Source: Bradyrhizobium murdochi
GTDB taxonomy: Bacteria; Pseudomonadota; Alphaproteobacteria; Rhizobiales; Xanthobacteraceae
Length of the DNA stretch: 64,000 nucleotides
Reading direction: 5' to 3'
NCBI RefSeq assembly: GCF_000472965.1
Contig: NZ_AXAU01000024.1
Location: 27,796-91,795 of the forward strand
Numbering within the stretch: the stretch's first letter is position 1; every line of letters starts with the position of its first letter. The notes below the pieces were generated by a model that worked only from the letters and a program-made list of their open reading frames with translations, was not told where the DNA came from and searched no databases. The translations under genes were made by a program, and so were the position numbers. This document shows, one piece after another, positions 8,693 through 17,378 of this stretch.

Positions 8693-10498
8693 ATGCGCAA
8701 GGTGCTATCCGTAGCCTGTCTTGGCGCTATGGCGACATTCGTTGTCGGCGTCGCATACGCCAACGAAGAACTGATCAAGATGTCGCAGAACCCAAAGGAC
8801 TGGGTGCAGCCGGCCGGCGACTACGCCAATACACGCTACTCGAAGCTTAACCAGATCAACGCATCCAATGTCGGCAAGCTCCAGGTCGCCTGGACCTTCT
8901 CGACCGGCGTGCTGCGCGGCCATGAGGGCGGGCCGCTCATCATCGGCAACATGATGTACGTCCACACGCCGTTCCCGAATAAGGTCTATGCTCTTGACCT
9001 TTCGCAGGATAACAAAATCGTCTGGAAGTACGAGCCGAAGCAGGATCCGAACGTCATTCCGGTGATGTGCTGCGACACGGTGAATCGCGGCGTGGCCTAT
9101 GGCGACGGCAAGATATTCCTGCACCAGGCAGATACCACGCTGGTTGCGCTGGATGCCAAGACCGGCAAGGTCGAATGGAGCGCGAAGAACGGCGATCCCG
9201 CCAAGGGCGAGACCGGCACCTCCTCGCCGCTCGTCGTCAAGGACAAGGTCCTGATCGGTATCTCCGGCGGTGAATTCGGCGTGCAGTGCCATGTCACCGC
9301 GTTTGATCTCAAGTCGGGCAAACAGGTGTGGCGGGCCTACTCCGTGGGACCGGACGATCAGGTCAAGGTCGACCCCGAGAAGACGACCGAGCTCGGCAAG
9401 CCGGTCGGCAAGGACTCCAGCGTCAAGACCTGGCAGGGCGACCAGTGGAAGATCGGCGGCGGCTGCACATGGGGCTGGATGTCCTATGATCCCAGTCTGA
9501 ATCTTGTCTATTACGGGTCCGGAAATCCCTCTACCTGGAATCCGAAACAGCGTCCGGGCGACAACAAGTGGTCGATGACTATCTTCGCGCGCAATGCCGA
9601 TACCGGCATGGCCCGCTGGGTCTATCAGATGACGCCCCATGACGAGTGGGACTATGACGGCGTCAACGAAATGATCCTCAGCGATCAGCAGATCGGCAAC
9701 ACGACGCGCAAGCTGCTGACCCATTTCGACCGCAACGGTTTGGCCTACACGATGGATCGGGAAAACGGCGAACTTCTGGTCGCCGAGAAGTATGACCCGA
9801 AGGTCAACTGGACCACCGGCGTCGACATGAACAAGAGCTCGCCGACTTATGGTCGTCCCAAGGTCGTCGATCAGTATTCGACGGAGAAGGGCGGCGAGGA
9901 CAAGAACACCAAAGGTATCTGCCCGGCCGCGCTCGGCACCAAGGACCAGCAGCCGGCAGCCTACTCGCCCGATACGCAACTGTTCTATGTTCCGACCAAC
10001 CACGTCTGCATGGACTATGAGCCGTTCAAGGTGAGCTACACCGCGGGTCAGCCCTATGTCGGCGCGACGCTCTCGATGTATCCGCCCCAAGGCGAAAGCC
10101 ATATGGGCAACTTCATCGCCTGGGACAACAAGACCGGCAAGATCGTCTGGTCGAACAAGGAGCAGTTCTCGGTGTGGTCGGGAGCGCTCGCGACGGCTGG
10201 CGGCGTGGTGTTCTACGGAACGCTGGAGGGCTTCCTGAAGGCGGTCGACGCCAAGACCGGCAAGGAGCTCTACAAGTTCAAGACTCCGTCCGGCATTATC
10301 GGCAACGTCACGACCTATGAGCAGGGCGGCAGGCAGTATGTGGCCGTGCTGTCCGGCGTCGGCGGCTGGGCGGGTATCGGCCTTGCCGCAGGTCTGACTG
10401 ATCCGACTGCGGGCCTCGGTGCCGTCGGTGGCTATGCCGCGCTGAGCAACTATACCGCGCTCGGTGGCACGCTCACCGTGTTCGCGCTGCCGCAGTAA
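8693..10498 (+). CDS. xoxF: Lanthanide-dependent methanol dehydrogenase XoxF
   Basis: A periplasmic PQQ quinoprotein of 601 residues that oxidises methanol to formaldehyde. It has a signal peptide (1-23, ending GVAYA), an eight-bladed propeller, the vicinal disulfide CC at about 126-127 and the PHDEWDYDGVNE active-site segment. The catalytic Asp (about 320) is followed two residues later by Asp (about 322), the extra carboxylate that marks lanthanide enzymes; calcium-dependent MxaF has Ala there. Glu about 194 (GGEFG) and Asn about 278 (GSGNPS) complete the metal ligands. A GGAGGAAACC ribosome site precedes the ATG. Its cytochrome gene follows after 75 bases. High similarity to the XoxF5 clade is expected. 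Confidence 0.96.
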   Translation: MRKVLSVACLGAMATFVVGVAYANEELIKMSQNPKDWVQPAGDYANTRYSKLNQINASNVGKLQVAWTFSTGVLRGHEGGPLIIGNMMYVHTPFPNKVYALDLSQDNKIVWKYEPKQDPNVIPVMCCDTVNRGVAYGDGKIFLHQADTTLVALDAKTGKVEWSAKNGDPAKGETGTSSPLVVKDKVLIGISGGEFGVQCHVTAFDLKSGKQVWRAYSVGPDDQVKVDPEKTTELGKPVGKDSSVKTWQGDQWKIGGGCTWGWMSYDPSLNLVYYGSGNPSTWNPKQRPGDNKWSMTIFARNADTGMARWVYQMTPHDEWDYDGVNEMILSDQQIGNTTRKLLTHFDRNGLAYTMDRENGELLVAEKYDPKVNWTTGVDMNKSSPTYGRPKVVDQYSTEKGGEDKNTKGICPAALGTKDQQPAAYSPDTQLFYVPTNHVCMDYEPFKVSYTAGQPYVGATLSMYPPQGESHMGNFIAWDNKTGKIVWSNKEQFSVWSGALATAGGVVFYGTLEGFLKAVDAKTGKELYKFKTPSGIIGNVTTYEQGGRQYVAVLSGVGGWAGIGLAAGLTDPTAGLGAVGGYAALSNYTALGGTLTVFALPQ

Positions 10499-10514
10499 AG
10501 CAGGACCACTACGT

Positions 10515-10542
10515 CCGGCGCGTGGCTCGTTCCACGCGCCGG
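10515..10542 (+). ncRNA. Intercistronic stem-loop between xoxF and xoxG
   Basis: CCGGCGCGTGG and CCACGCGCCGG form a perfect 11-bp GC-rich stem with a 6-base loop. It is 16 bases after the xoxF stop and ends 31 bases before the xoxG start. No U tract follows, so it is more likely an mRNA stabiliser or attenuator that keeps xoxF transcript above xoxG than a full terminator. This is a structural element rather than a proven RNA gene. Confidence 0.5.
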
Positions 10543-10573
10543 TTGGTCTGCATCTGACATCAAGGATGAACAC

Positions 10574-11074
10574 TTGCGTAAAATCTGGTTGATTGCGGCC
10601 ACTCTCACGCTGGTGGCGCCGGGAACGATTGCCTTCGCTGCGGATGATGCTGCCGCGGTCAAGACCGAGGACGGTAAGTATTTCGACAAGGAAGGAAACC
10701 CGACCTACAAAGTCGGGGCCGATGGCACGGTCGATTGGTACACCTACTCCGGATACCGTCGCTATCATTCCGAATGCCATGTCTGCCATGGCCCTGACGG
10801 GATGGGATCGACCTATGCGCCGGCGTTACAGGATTCGCTGAAGACGATGAGCTATGGCGACTTCGTCTCGGTCGTCGCGAGCGGCCGCAAGAGCGGCAAT
10901 TCCGTCATGCCAGCCCTCGGCGACAACCCCAATGTCGCCTGCTACATGGACGACCTTTATGTGTATCTGCGCGCCCGCGCCCATGACGCCGTTGGGCGCG
11001 TCCGCCCTGCCAAGAAGGAAGACAAGCCCGACGCGTACACCGAGACGGAAAAGTCCTGCATGGGAGCCAAATGA
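10574..11074 (+). CDS. xoxG: Cytochrome c-L, electron acceptor of XoxF
   Basis: A 166-residue periplasmic monoheme cytochrome. Signal peptide 1-22 (ending AFA), heme site CHVCH and a likely distal Met in VMPALGDNP. It takes electrons from the PQQ dehydrogenase toward the terminal oxidase. The start is TTG at 10574, with AAGGA eight bases upstream; the ATG at 10566 is in another frame and does not read into this protein. Length and layout match the c-L cytochromes paired with XoxF. No xoxJ gene follows; the next gene is the formaldehyde dehydrogenase. Confidence 0.9.
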   Translation: MRKIWLIAATLTLVAPGTIAFAADDAAAVKTEDGKYFDKEGNPTYKVGADGTVDWYTYSGYRRYHSECHVCHGPDGMGSTYAPALQDSLKTMSYGDFVSVVASGRKSGNSVMPALGDNPNVACYMDDLYVYLRARAHDAVGRVRPAKKEDKPDAYTETEKSCMGAK

Positions 11075-11147
11075 TCATGCCGAACATGCGAGGGGCGCGT
11101 CCTGGTACATCCGTGCGGCGACTTGAAAAGCCAATGTGGAGTTTACA

Positions 11148-12254
11148 ATGAAGACCCGCGCTGCTGTCGCATTCGAAGCCAAGAAGCCTCTTGAAATCGT
11201 CGAGGTCGATCTGGAAGGCCCGAAGGCCGGTGAAGTCCTCGTCGAAATAAAAGCGACCGGAATCTGCCACACCGACGCCTACACGCTCGATGGATTCGAT
11301 AGCGAAGGAATCTTTCCTTCGATACTCGGTCACGAGGGCGCGGGCATCGTTCGCGAAGTCGGGCCGGGCGTGACGTCGGTCAAGGCCGGCGATCACGTGA
11401 TTCCGCTCTACACGCCGGAATGCCGCCAGTGCAAAAGCTGCCTGAGCGGCAAGACCAACCTTTGCACGGCTATCCGCGCAACGCAGGGGAAGGGCGTGAT
11501 GCCGGACGGCACCTCGCGCTTCAGCTATCAGGGCAAGCCGATCTTCCACTACATGGGCTGCTCGACGTTTTCGAACTTTACCGTGCTGCCGGAGATCGCG
11601 GTGGCAAAGATCCGCGAGGACGCGCCCTTCGACAAGAGTTGCTACATCGGTTGCGGGGTGACGACGGGCGTTGGCGCCGTGGTCAACACCGCCAAGGTGA
11701 CGCCGGGCGCCAACGTCGTCGTGTTCGGTCTCGGCGGCATCGGCCTCAATGTCATCCAGGGCGCGAAGATGGTGGGCGCTGACAAGATCGTCGGCGTCGA
11801 CGTCAACGATTCCAAGGAGGATTGGGGCCGCCGTTTCGGCATGACCCATTTCGTCAACCCGACCAAGGTCAGCGATATCGTCCAGCATCTGGTCGGGCTC
11901 ACCGACGGCGGCGCCGATTACACCTTCGACTGCACCGGAAACACCGGCGTGATGCGACAGGCCCTCGAAGCGTGCCATCGCGGCTGGGGCGTCTCGGTCA
12001 TTATCGGGGTCGCGGAGGCCGGCAAGGAAATCGCCACCCGGCCGTTCCAACTCGTGACCGGCCGCGTCTGGAAGGGCACCGCGTTTGGTGGCGCGCGCGG
12101 CCGCACGGACGTGCCGAAAATCGTCGACTGGTACATGAACGGAAAAATCGAGATCGATCCGATGATCACGCATGTCCTCAAGCTTGAGGAGATCAACAAG
12201 GGATTCGACCTCATGCACGAAGGCAAGTCGATCCGTTCGGTTGTCGTATTCTGA
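11148..12254 (+). CDS. frmA: S-(hydroxymethyl)glutathione dehydrogenase (class III alcohol dehydrogenase)
   Basis: Cytoplasmic zinc/NAD enzyme of 368 residues that oxidises S-hydroxymethylglutathione to S-formylglutathione. Catalytic zinc ligands are seen in TGICHTDAYT, GHEGAG and CYIGCGVTTG; the structural zinc Cys cluster is CRQCKSCLSGKTNLC. The nucleotide fold is VVFGLGGIGLNVIQGAK. The ATG at 11148 with GGAG seven bases upstream is preferred to an in-frame GTG at 11136. It sits between xoxG and gfa and produces the substrate of the hydrolase encoded at 1.6-2.4 kb. Confidence 0.95.
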   Translation: MKTRAAVAFEAKKPLEIVEVDLEGPKAGEVLVEIKATGICHTDAYTLDGFDSEGIFPSILGHEGAGIVREVGPGVTSVKAGDHVIPLYTPECRQCKSCLSGKTNLCTAIRATQGKGVMPDGTSRFSYQGKPIFHYMGCSTFSNFTVLPEIAVAKIREDAPFDKSCYIGCGVTTGVGAVVNTAKVTPGANVVVFGLGGIGLNVIQGAKMVGADKIVGVDVNDSKEDWGRRFGMTHFVNPTKVSDIVQHLVGLTDGGADYTFDCTGNTGVMRQALEACHRGWGVSVIIGVAEAGKEIATRPFQLVTGRVWKGTAFGGARGRTDVPKIVDWYMNGKIEIDPMITHVLKLEEINKGFDLMHEGKSIRSVVVF

Positions 12255-12288
12255 ATCGGGGAACTTCAAGCACAAGGAGGATAGGCTT

Positions 12289-12858
12289 ATGACTGTTCAT
12301 ATCCACCCATCGATTGACAGCGGCGTAAAGCAGGGCACTGGCAACTTCGCCGGCGGCACCCTGGTCTGCAAATGCAAAGACAAGCCGGTCAAGGTCGCCA
12401 TCACGGGCGACGTGGCCCACAACCACGCCTGCGGCTGTACCAAATGCTGGAAGCCCGAAGGTGCGATCTTCTCCATTGTCGCCGTCGTCCCGCGCGACAA
12501 TGTGAAAGTAGTCGAGAACGGCGACAAGCTGCAGATCGTCGATTCGGCGGCGGCAATTCAACGTTATGCCTGCAAGGCCTGCGGTACGCATATGTACGGC
12601 CGGATCGAGAACACGGGGCATCCGTTCTACGGGCTCGACTTCATCCATCCCGAACTGTTCCAGGAAGCCGGATGGGCAGCTCCTGGGTTTGCCGCGTTCG
12701 TGTCGTCCGTGCTCGAGTCCGGTGTTCAGCCGAGTGAGATGGATGGCATCAGGGCGCGGCTGAAGGAACTCGGACTGGAGCCGTATGATTGTCTGTCGCC
12801 ACCCTTGATGGATGCGATTTCAAGCCACGTGGCCAAGTCCAAGGCCAGGGCTGCTTGA
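12289..12858 (+). CDS. gfa: Glutathione-dependent formaldehyde-activating enzyme (Gfa)
   Basis: A 189-residue zinc protein of the GFA family that has been proposed to speed the condensation of formaldehyde with glutathione. Zinc-binding Cys groups are visible: LVCKCKDK, CGCTKCWKPEGA and YACKACGTHMYG. A strong AAGGAGG site eight bases upstream fixes the start at 12289; upstream in-frame ATG codons lie inside the preceding gene. It follows the dehydrogenase by 34 bases and closes the methanol oxidation module. Confidence 0.93.
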   Translation: MTVHIHPSIDSGVKQGTGNFAGGTLVCKCKDKPVKVAITGDVAHNHACGCTKCWKPEGAIFSIVAVVPRDNVKVVENGDKLQIVDSAAAIQRYACKACGTHMYGRIENTGHPFYGLDFIHPELFQEAGWAAPGFAAFVSSVLESGVQPSEMDGIRARLKELGLEPYDCLSPPLMDAISSHVAKSKARAA

Positions 12859-13295
12859 ACAAAGTTGCTTGAACAAGGCGGCTTGGAGCAGGCGCCGGCC
12901 CTGAAGTTCGCGCGATACCAAGGTTGCGCTGATGGCGGTCGCCGTCAGCGCAACCGCGCTCTAAGAGTACGGCGAGGCGGTCCTATGCCTTTCCGTTGGG
13001 CCGACAGGTGAGCAGGCCTCCCGGCCTCTAGTCGTTCGGCGATCGGGCGGGCGGTGCGTCCCGCGCCTAATTCCCAGACATCGAAGTCTTCGCGCAGTCG
13101 CCATGCCGCCATGGTTGTTGCAGGGCGTGCAATCGGCCGGACTGACCGATCGTCTGATTTTTCATGCTGCGGTGCGGTGGCCTGTCGTGGCGGCTGCGAT
13201 GCTGGAGGACGGACATTCCCGGGAGGTGTTGACCCATTGAGCGGTTCCCTTCTATGGACGGTGCCGACCGCATAGATGCTCGCGAGGATTCCCAG
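12859..13295. other. Intergenic region between gfa and the FAH-family gene
   Basis: 437 bases without a supported gene. A strong hairpin lies near its start (separate entry). Small open frames, including one of about 45 codons near 13088-13240, have no recognisable product and no good ribosome site. Confidence 0.6.
12922..12955 (+). terminator. GC-rich hairpin after gfa
   Basis: GGTTGCGCTGA and TCAGCGCAACC form an 11-bp perfect outer stem; the bases between them add further GC pairs. It is about 65 bases after the gfa stop codon. A T tract is missing, so it is either a non-canonical terminator or a 3' end stabiliser. Confidence 0.45.
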
Positions 13296-14492
13296 ATGCC
13301 GATCGTCACAGACGCCGCCTTCATTCTGCCCGACGATTTCGCCAGTGCCGCGCTGATGGGGCGCGTCTGGCGTCCCGATCTTGCCGGCCCGTCGGTCGTC
13401 GCGATCCGCCAGGACGGCGTGTTCGACATCACCGAGGACTTCCCCACCGCCAGCCAGCTTGCCGCCGCGGCCGATCCGGGCGGAGCGCTGCGCGCCGCGC
13501 CTGGCGAGCGCCTTGGCGCACTGCAGGATCTCCTAGACAATACGCCGCCCGACACCCGCGATCCGACCAGGCCATGGCTGCTCGCTCCGATCGATTTGCA
13601 GGTGATCAAGGCTGCCGGCGTCACGTTCGCCGTGTCAATGCTGGAGCGGGTGATCGAGGAGCGGGCGCGCGGCAATCCGGATTCGGCCGAGGCGATCCGG
13701 GCCGAGGTGACGCGGATCGTCGGCACCGACCTGTCGCAACTGAAGCCGGGCTCGGCCGAAGCGCAGCATGTGAAGGACGTGCTGGTTTCCCAGAACGCCT
13801 GGAGCCAGTATCTCGAGGTCGGCATCGGGCCGGACGCCGAGGTGTTTACCAAGGCGCCCGTGCTGTCGGCGGTCGGTACATGCGTGGATGCGGGTCTGCA
13901 TCCGAAATCGACCTGGAATAATCCGGAGCCGGAGGTCGTGCTGGTGGTGGCGAGCGATGGGCGCATCGTTGGCGCCACGCTCGGTAACGATGTCAATCTG
14001 CGCGACTTCGAGGGGCGCTCGGCGCTACTCCTGTCCAAGGCAAAGGACAACAACGCCTCCTGCGCCATCGGGCCGTTCGTGCGGTTCTTCGACGCGAACT
14101 TCACGCTCGATGACGTGCGGAGAATGGAAATTTCGCTGGAGGTGAAGGGACCGGAAGGCTTCGTCCTGCACGGCGCATCCTCGCTGACCCAGATCAGCCG
14201 CGACCCGGCCGACATCGTCGGGCAGACGATTAACGAGAACCATCAATATCCCGACGGCTTTGTGCTGTTCCTCGGCACGATGTTCGCGCCGATCCAGGAT
14301 CGTGCCGCGAAGGGGCAGGGGTTCACCCATGTCGAAGGCGATTTGGTGACGGTCGCCACGCCGAAACTTGGCCGGCTAACCAACCGGATGCGTCACAGCG
14401 GCGATTGCGAGCCCTGGCAGTTCGGCTTGGCCGATCTCTTCGCCGCATTGATGCGCCGTAAGGGCGCCGGCAGAGGCAGCAATAGCGGATAG
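13296..14492 (+). CDS. Fumarylacetoacetate hydrolase family protein
   Basis: About 398 residues. The C-terminal half carries the FAH fold signature: metal ligands in NNPEPEVVLV and GNDVNLRDFEG, and the catalytic-region Lys in LLSKAKDNNAS. The N-terminal half (to about 150) is a longer, less conserved domain than in the minimal FAH enzymes. GAGGA nine bases upstream supports ATG 13296 over an in-frame ATG at 13254. Members hydrolyse, decarboxylate or dehydrate 2-keto acids; the substrate cannot be read from the sequence. It stands alone between the methanol module and the convergent oxidase operon. Confidence 0.82.
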   Translation: MPIVTDAAFILPDDFASAALMGRVWRPDLAGPSVVAIRQDGVFDITEDFPTASQLAAAADPGGALRAAPGERLGALQDLLDNTPPDTRDPTRPWLLAPIDLQVIKAAGVTFAVSMLERVIEERARGNPDSAEAIRAEVTRIVGTDLSQLKPGSAEAQHVKDVLVSQNAWSQYLEVGIGPDAEVFTKAPVLSAVGTCVDAGLHPKSTWNNPEPEVVLVVASDGRIVGATLGNDVNLRDFEGRSALLLSKAKDNNASCAIGPFVRFFDANFTLDDVRRMEISLEVKGPEGFVLHGASSLTQISRDPADIVGQTINENHQYPDGFVLFLGTMFAPIQDRAAKGQGFTHVEGDLVTVATPKLGRLTNRMRHSGDCEPWQFGLADLFAALMRRKGAGRGSNSG

Positions 14493-14508
14493 AAACGGGG
14501 GCGGAAAT

Positions 14509-14859
14509 CTATGCGCAAGTGGGCAGGAAGACAGTCGGCAGGATCGTCCACGCGATCCCAAGAAGCGAAAGCAGGATTAGAAGGTGTGATACGCCACGCA
14601 GGAACCGAGAGCTGCCGAGGCTCTGGGGGTGCCGGGCATTGTCGCGATGGAGCGTCCACGCCGTCAGGAGGAGGGCGGTTAAAGCTGCGACAGTGGCAAG
14701 AGCAATCGTCCAGGCCATCATGGTAGCCGCTGCGCCCGCTGGTCCAATGCAGATCAGCGCTTCGGCGGCGTAGACGGTGGTCAGATGCAGAAACCAGATA
14801 AGGGGCGGAGCAAGCACCTGCAGAAGATTGCCAAGGGATAGCTTGAAAGTATCGCTCAT
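14509..14859 (-). CDS. Small integral membrane protein of the oxidase operon
   Basis: A 116-residue protein with three to four predicted transmembrane helices (about 12-32, 43-67 and 88-110) and few charged residues. It overlaps the end of the subunit I-III gene by 4 bases, so it is the last gene of the oxidase operon. Small membrane proteins of this kind commonly end caa3/CtaG-type clusters; no catalytic motif is visible and the function is unknown. Confidence 0.7.
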   Translation of the reverse strand: MSDTFKLSLGNLLQVLAPPLIWFLHLTTVYAAEALICIGPAGAAATMMAWTIALATVAALTALLLTAWTLHRDNARHPQSLGSSRFLRGVSHLLILLSLLGIAWTILPTVFLPTCA

Positions 14860-17378
14860 CCTGCAAGCCTCGGAAATCCGTGCACGAGGAGAAGCCCCAG
14901 CAGGCCTTGGCCGACCGTGTAGTGATATAGCAGGCCCAGATTGTCGAAGGCCACGCGTCGTTTCCGATCAAGGCGGCCGGCGAAGCTCCGCGCGATCGCA
15001 AATCCCGTCATGGCCAGAACCGCAATGGTTAGCTGCCCCTGCAGGAAGGCGGCCATATAGACCATCGCACCATGCGCATCGGACTCCGGGCGCAGCCCGG
15101 CCCGCCATTGGGCTAGCACGTCGATCACCAGCGCGCCGGTCAACGCGGCCGCGGCGAGCCCGGCAAGTCCTACGAAAGCGCCACTGCTGCGCGACCTTCC
15201 GGGCAAAACACGACGGGCGATTTCGAGGATTGCACTGCCCAAAACAAGCAGCAAAGCCGATACGATAGGGTATGCGATCGGTGCAAGCGCTGAAAGCCTC
15301 GGCCAAACCTGCGGTGAAACAGTCCATAGATAGAGGTAGGAAAATACATAGGAGAGGTAAAGCGAACCGGCGACCAATAACAGGACGATCATGGCCCACC
15401 AGGCATGCGACAATGAACCGGTTGCATAGGTTGGGAGCTTGAGGTTCGCGCCGATATCGACGGGTGGTAGCGGCTTCAAGTCGCTGCCCCACATCCACAC
15501 GACCGTCATCGCAATTCCGAGCAGCCCGCAGATCAGCGCAAGCACCACCGCCTTGACGGTGAGCAGCATGAAGAAGGCAGCCGTGAGCACCGCCGCGAGA
15601 AACGGCGTCCAGCCCGGGCCGGGAAGGCGGAGCAGGTATTGCGGTGTCGCATCGAAGGGTGAGGTGACGATGGTTTCGCGCAGACCGGTGATCGAGCCGG
15701 GCAAGAAATGCCGTCCGTCTTCGATCTCCTTGGCTAGCTGTGGATGATGCCACAGCGGGTATGCACTGGTTACGGCCGGAATGCTGCGCAGCCCATAGAC
15801 ATTATTGGGCAGCCATTCGAGTGTTGCCGCTCCCCAAACATTGCCGGCCGTTTTCGACATAGCGGGACGCAGGCTTCGAACCACATCGACCAGAAAGATG
15901 GCAATGCCGGCGGCGAGCAGAAAGGCGCCGATCGTGGAGATCATATTCAGCACGTCCCATTGCATAACGGCCGGATAGGTATAGACGCGCCGCGGCATCC
16001 CCATCAGGCCAGTGAGGTGCATCGGAAAGAACGCGACGTTGAAGCCCGCGAACATCAGCAAGAAAATCCACTTTCCAAGTTGCTCGGACAGTGCCAGACG
16101 GCTAAATGCCGGCGCCCAGTAGTAAAATGCGGCGAACAGCGGAAACACCATTCCGCCGACCAGCACGTAATGGAAATGCGCGACCACGAAATAGGTGTCG
16201 TGCGCCTGCCAGTCGAACGGGACCATCGCGACCATTACGCCAGTGAGGCCGCCGAGGCTGAAAATAACGAGGAAGCCCAGCACGAACAGGGACGGCGTTG
16301 TCCACCGTAAGCGGCCTGACGCGATTGTCGCGATCCACGCAAAAACCTGAATCCCACTGGGTAGCGCCACCGCCATGCTGGCGGCCGAAAAGAAACTAAG
16401 CGACAGCGCCGGAATTCCAGTGGTGAACATGTGGTGGACCCACAGGCCGAAGCTGAAAAAGCCGGTTGCGATCAGTGCCACGACGATAAGCCGATAGCCC
16501 ACAAGTGGTGTAGCGCACATAGTCGGCACGATCATCGACACCATACCGGCAGCCGGCAGGAAAATGATGTATACTTCCGGATGTCCGAAGAACCAGAAAA
16601 GATGCTGCCAGAGCAACGCATCGCCGCCCCTCGCTGCGATGAAGAAAGGCCAGTTGAACGCGCGTTCCAGTTCGAGCAGCAGCGTGGCCAGGATCACGGC
16701 TGGGAATGCGAAGACGATCATGCCGGCGAAGATCAGCATCGTCCACGCAAACATCGGCATCTGGTCGAGGGTCATGCCGGGTGCCCGGGTGCGAAGCACG
16801 CCGACGATGATTTCTATCGCACCGGCGATCGCTGAGATCTCGATAAAACCAATACCCAGGAGCCAGAAGTCCGCCCCTGGTCCGGGCGAGAATTGCGAAC
16901 TGCTCAGCGGCGGATACATGAACCAGCCGCCCGATGGCGCGAGATCGAAGAACAGCGTGCCAAAGAAGATCAGCCCGCCGACCAGATAGGCCCAGAACGC
17001 GTAAGCGCCGAGTCGCGGAAAAGGCAGGTCGCGCGCACCGAGCATCTGCGGAAGCAAAAGTATACCCATTGCTTCGACGACGGGAACGGCGAACAGAAAC
17101 ATCATCACGGTGCCATGCATCGTGAAGATCTGATTGTAGGCTTCCTGGCTGAGAAAGGTATTGCTGGGCACCGCGAGCTGAAGGCGCATCAGCAGTGCGA
17201 GAATGCCAGCCAGCAGGAAGAACAGAACCGCGGTAGCGGTATAAAAAAGGCCGATCACCGTGTTGTTGACGTCGGTGACAATACGCCAGCCTCCAGGCGT
17301 AGCCCATATTGCTTCGAGCTGAGCCAGTTCCTCGCTTGGCCGGGGTAATGTGTTTGGGTAGGAGACTGCGTCAACCAT
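14856..17378 (-). CDS. ctaD: Cytochrome c oxidase subunit I-III fusion
   Basis: An 840-residue fusion of heme-copper subunit I (about 1-590) with subunit III (about 600-840). Subunit I has the heme a His (MHGT, H88), the CuB His and cross-linked Tyr (GHPEVY, 266-270), the HH pair at 315-316 and HDTYFVVAHFHY for heme a3 and heme a. Glu268 of the D channel is present. Two usual proton-channel residues differ: the K-channel Lys in PTGIKVF is Gln344 here (PSGIQVF), and the D-channel Asn seven residues after Asp117 is Gly. Subunit II ends one base before the ATG. It reduces O2 with electrons from cytochrome c. Confidence 0.93.
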   Translation of the reverse strand: MVDAVSYPNTLPRPSEELAQLEAIWATPGGWRIVTDVNNTVIGLFYTATAVLFFLLAGILALLMRLQLAVPSNTFLSQEAYNQIFTMHGTVMMFLFAVPVVEAMGILLLPQMLGARDLPFPRLGAYAFWAYLVGGLIFFGTLFFDLAPSGGWFMYPPLSSSQFSPGPGADFWLLGIGFIEISAIAGAIEIIVGVLRTRAPGMTLDQMPMFAWTMLIFAGMIVFAFPAVILATLLLELERAFNWPFFIAARGGDALLWQHLFWFFGHPEVYIIFLPAAGMVSMIVPTMCATPLVGYRLIVVALIATGFFSFGLWVHHMFTTGIPALSLSFFSAASMAVALPSGIQVFAWIATIASGRLRWTTPSLFVLGFLVIFSLGGLTGVMVAMVPFDWQAHDTYFVVAHFHYVLVGGMVFPLFAAFYYWAPAFSRLALSEQLGKWIFLLMFAGFNVAFFPMHLTGLMGMPRRVYTYPAVMQWDVLNMISTIGAFLLAAGIAIFLVDVVRSLRPAMSKTAGNVWGAATLEWLPNNVYGLRSIPAVTSAYPLWHHPQLAKEIEDGRHFLPGSITGLRETIVTSPFDATPQYLLRLPGPGWTPFLAAVLTAAFFMLLTVKAVVLALICGLLGIAMTVVWMWGSDLKPLPPVDIGANLKLPTYATGSLSHAWWAMIVLLLVAGSLYLSYVFSYLYLWTVSPQVWPRLSALAPIAYPIVSALLLVLGSAILEIARRVLPGRSRSSGAFVGLAGLAAAALTGALVIDVLAQWRAGLRPESDAHGAMVYMAAFLQGQLTIAVLAMTGFAIARSFAGRLDRKRRVAFDNLGLLYHYTVGQGLLGLLLVHGFPRLAG

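Noticed and set aside
8705..10789. Long minus-strand open frame across xoxF
   Set aside because: It is the complement of a highly conserved gene with strong GC codon bias; the translated protein has no family features.
13088..13240. Short plus-strand frame of about 45 codons upstream of the FAH-family gene
   Set aside because: No ribosome site, no recognised product; could not be supported as a gene.
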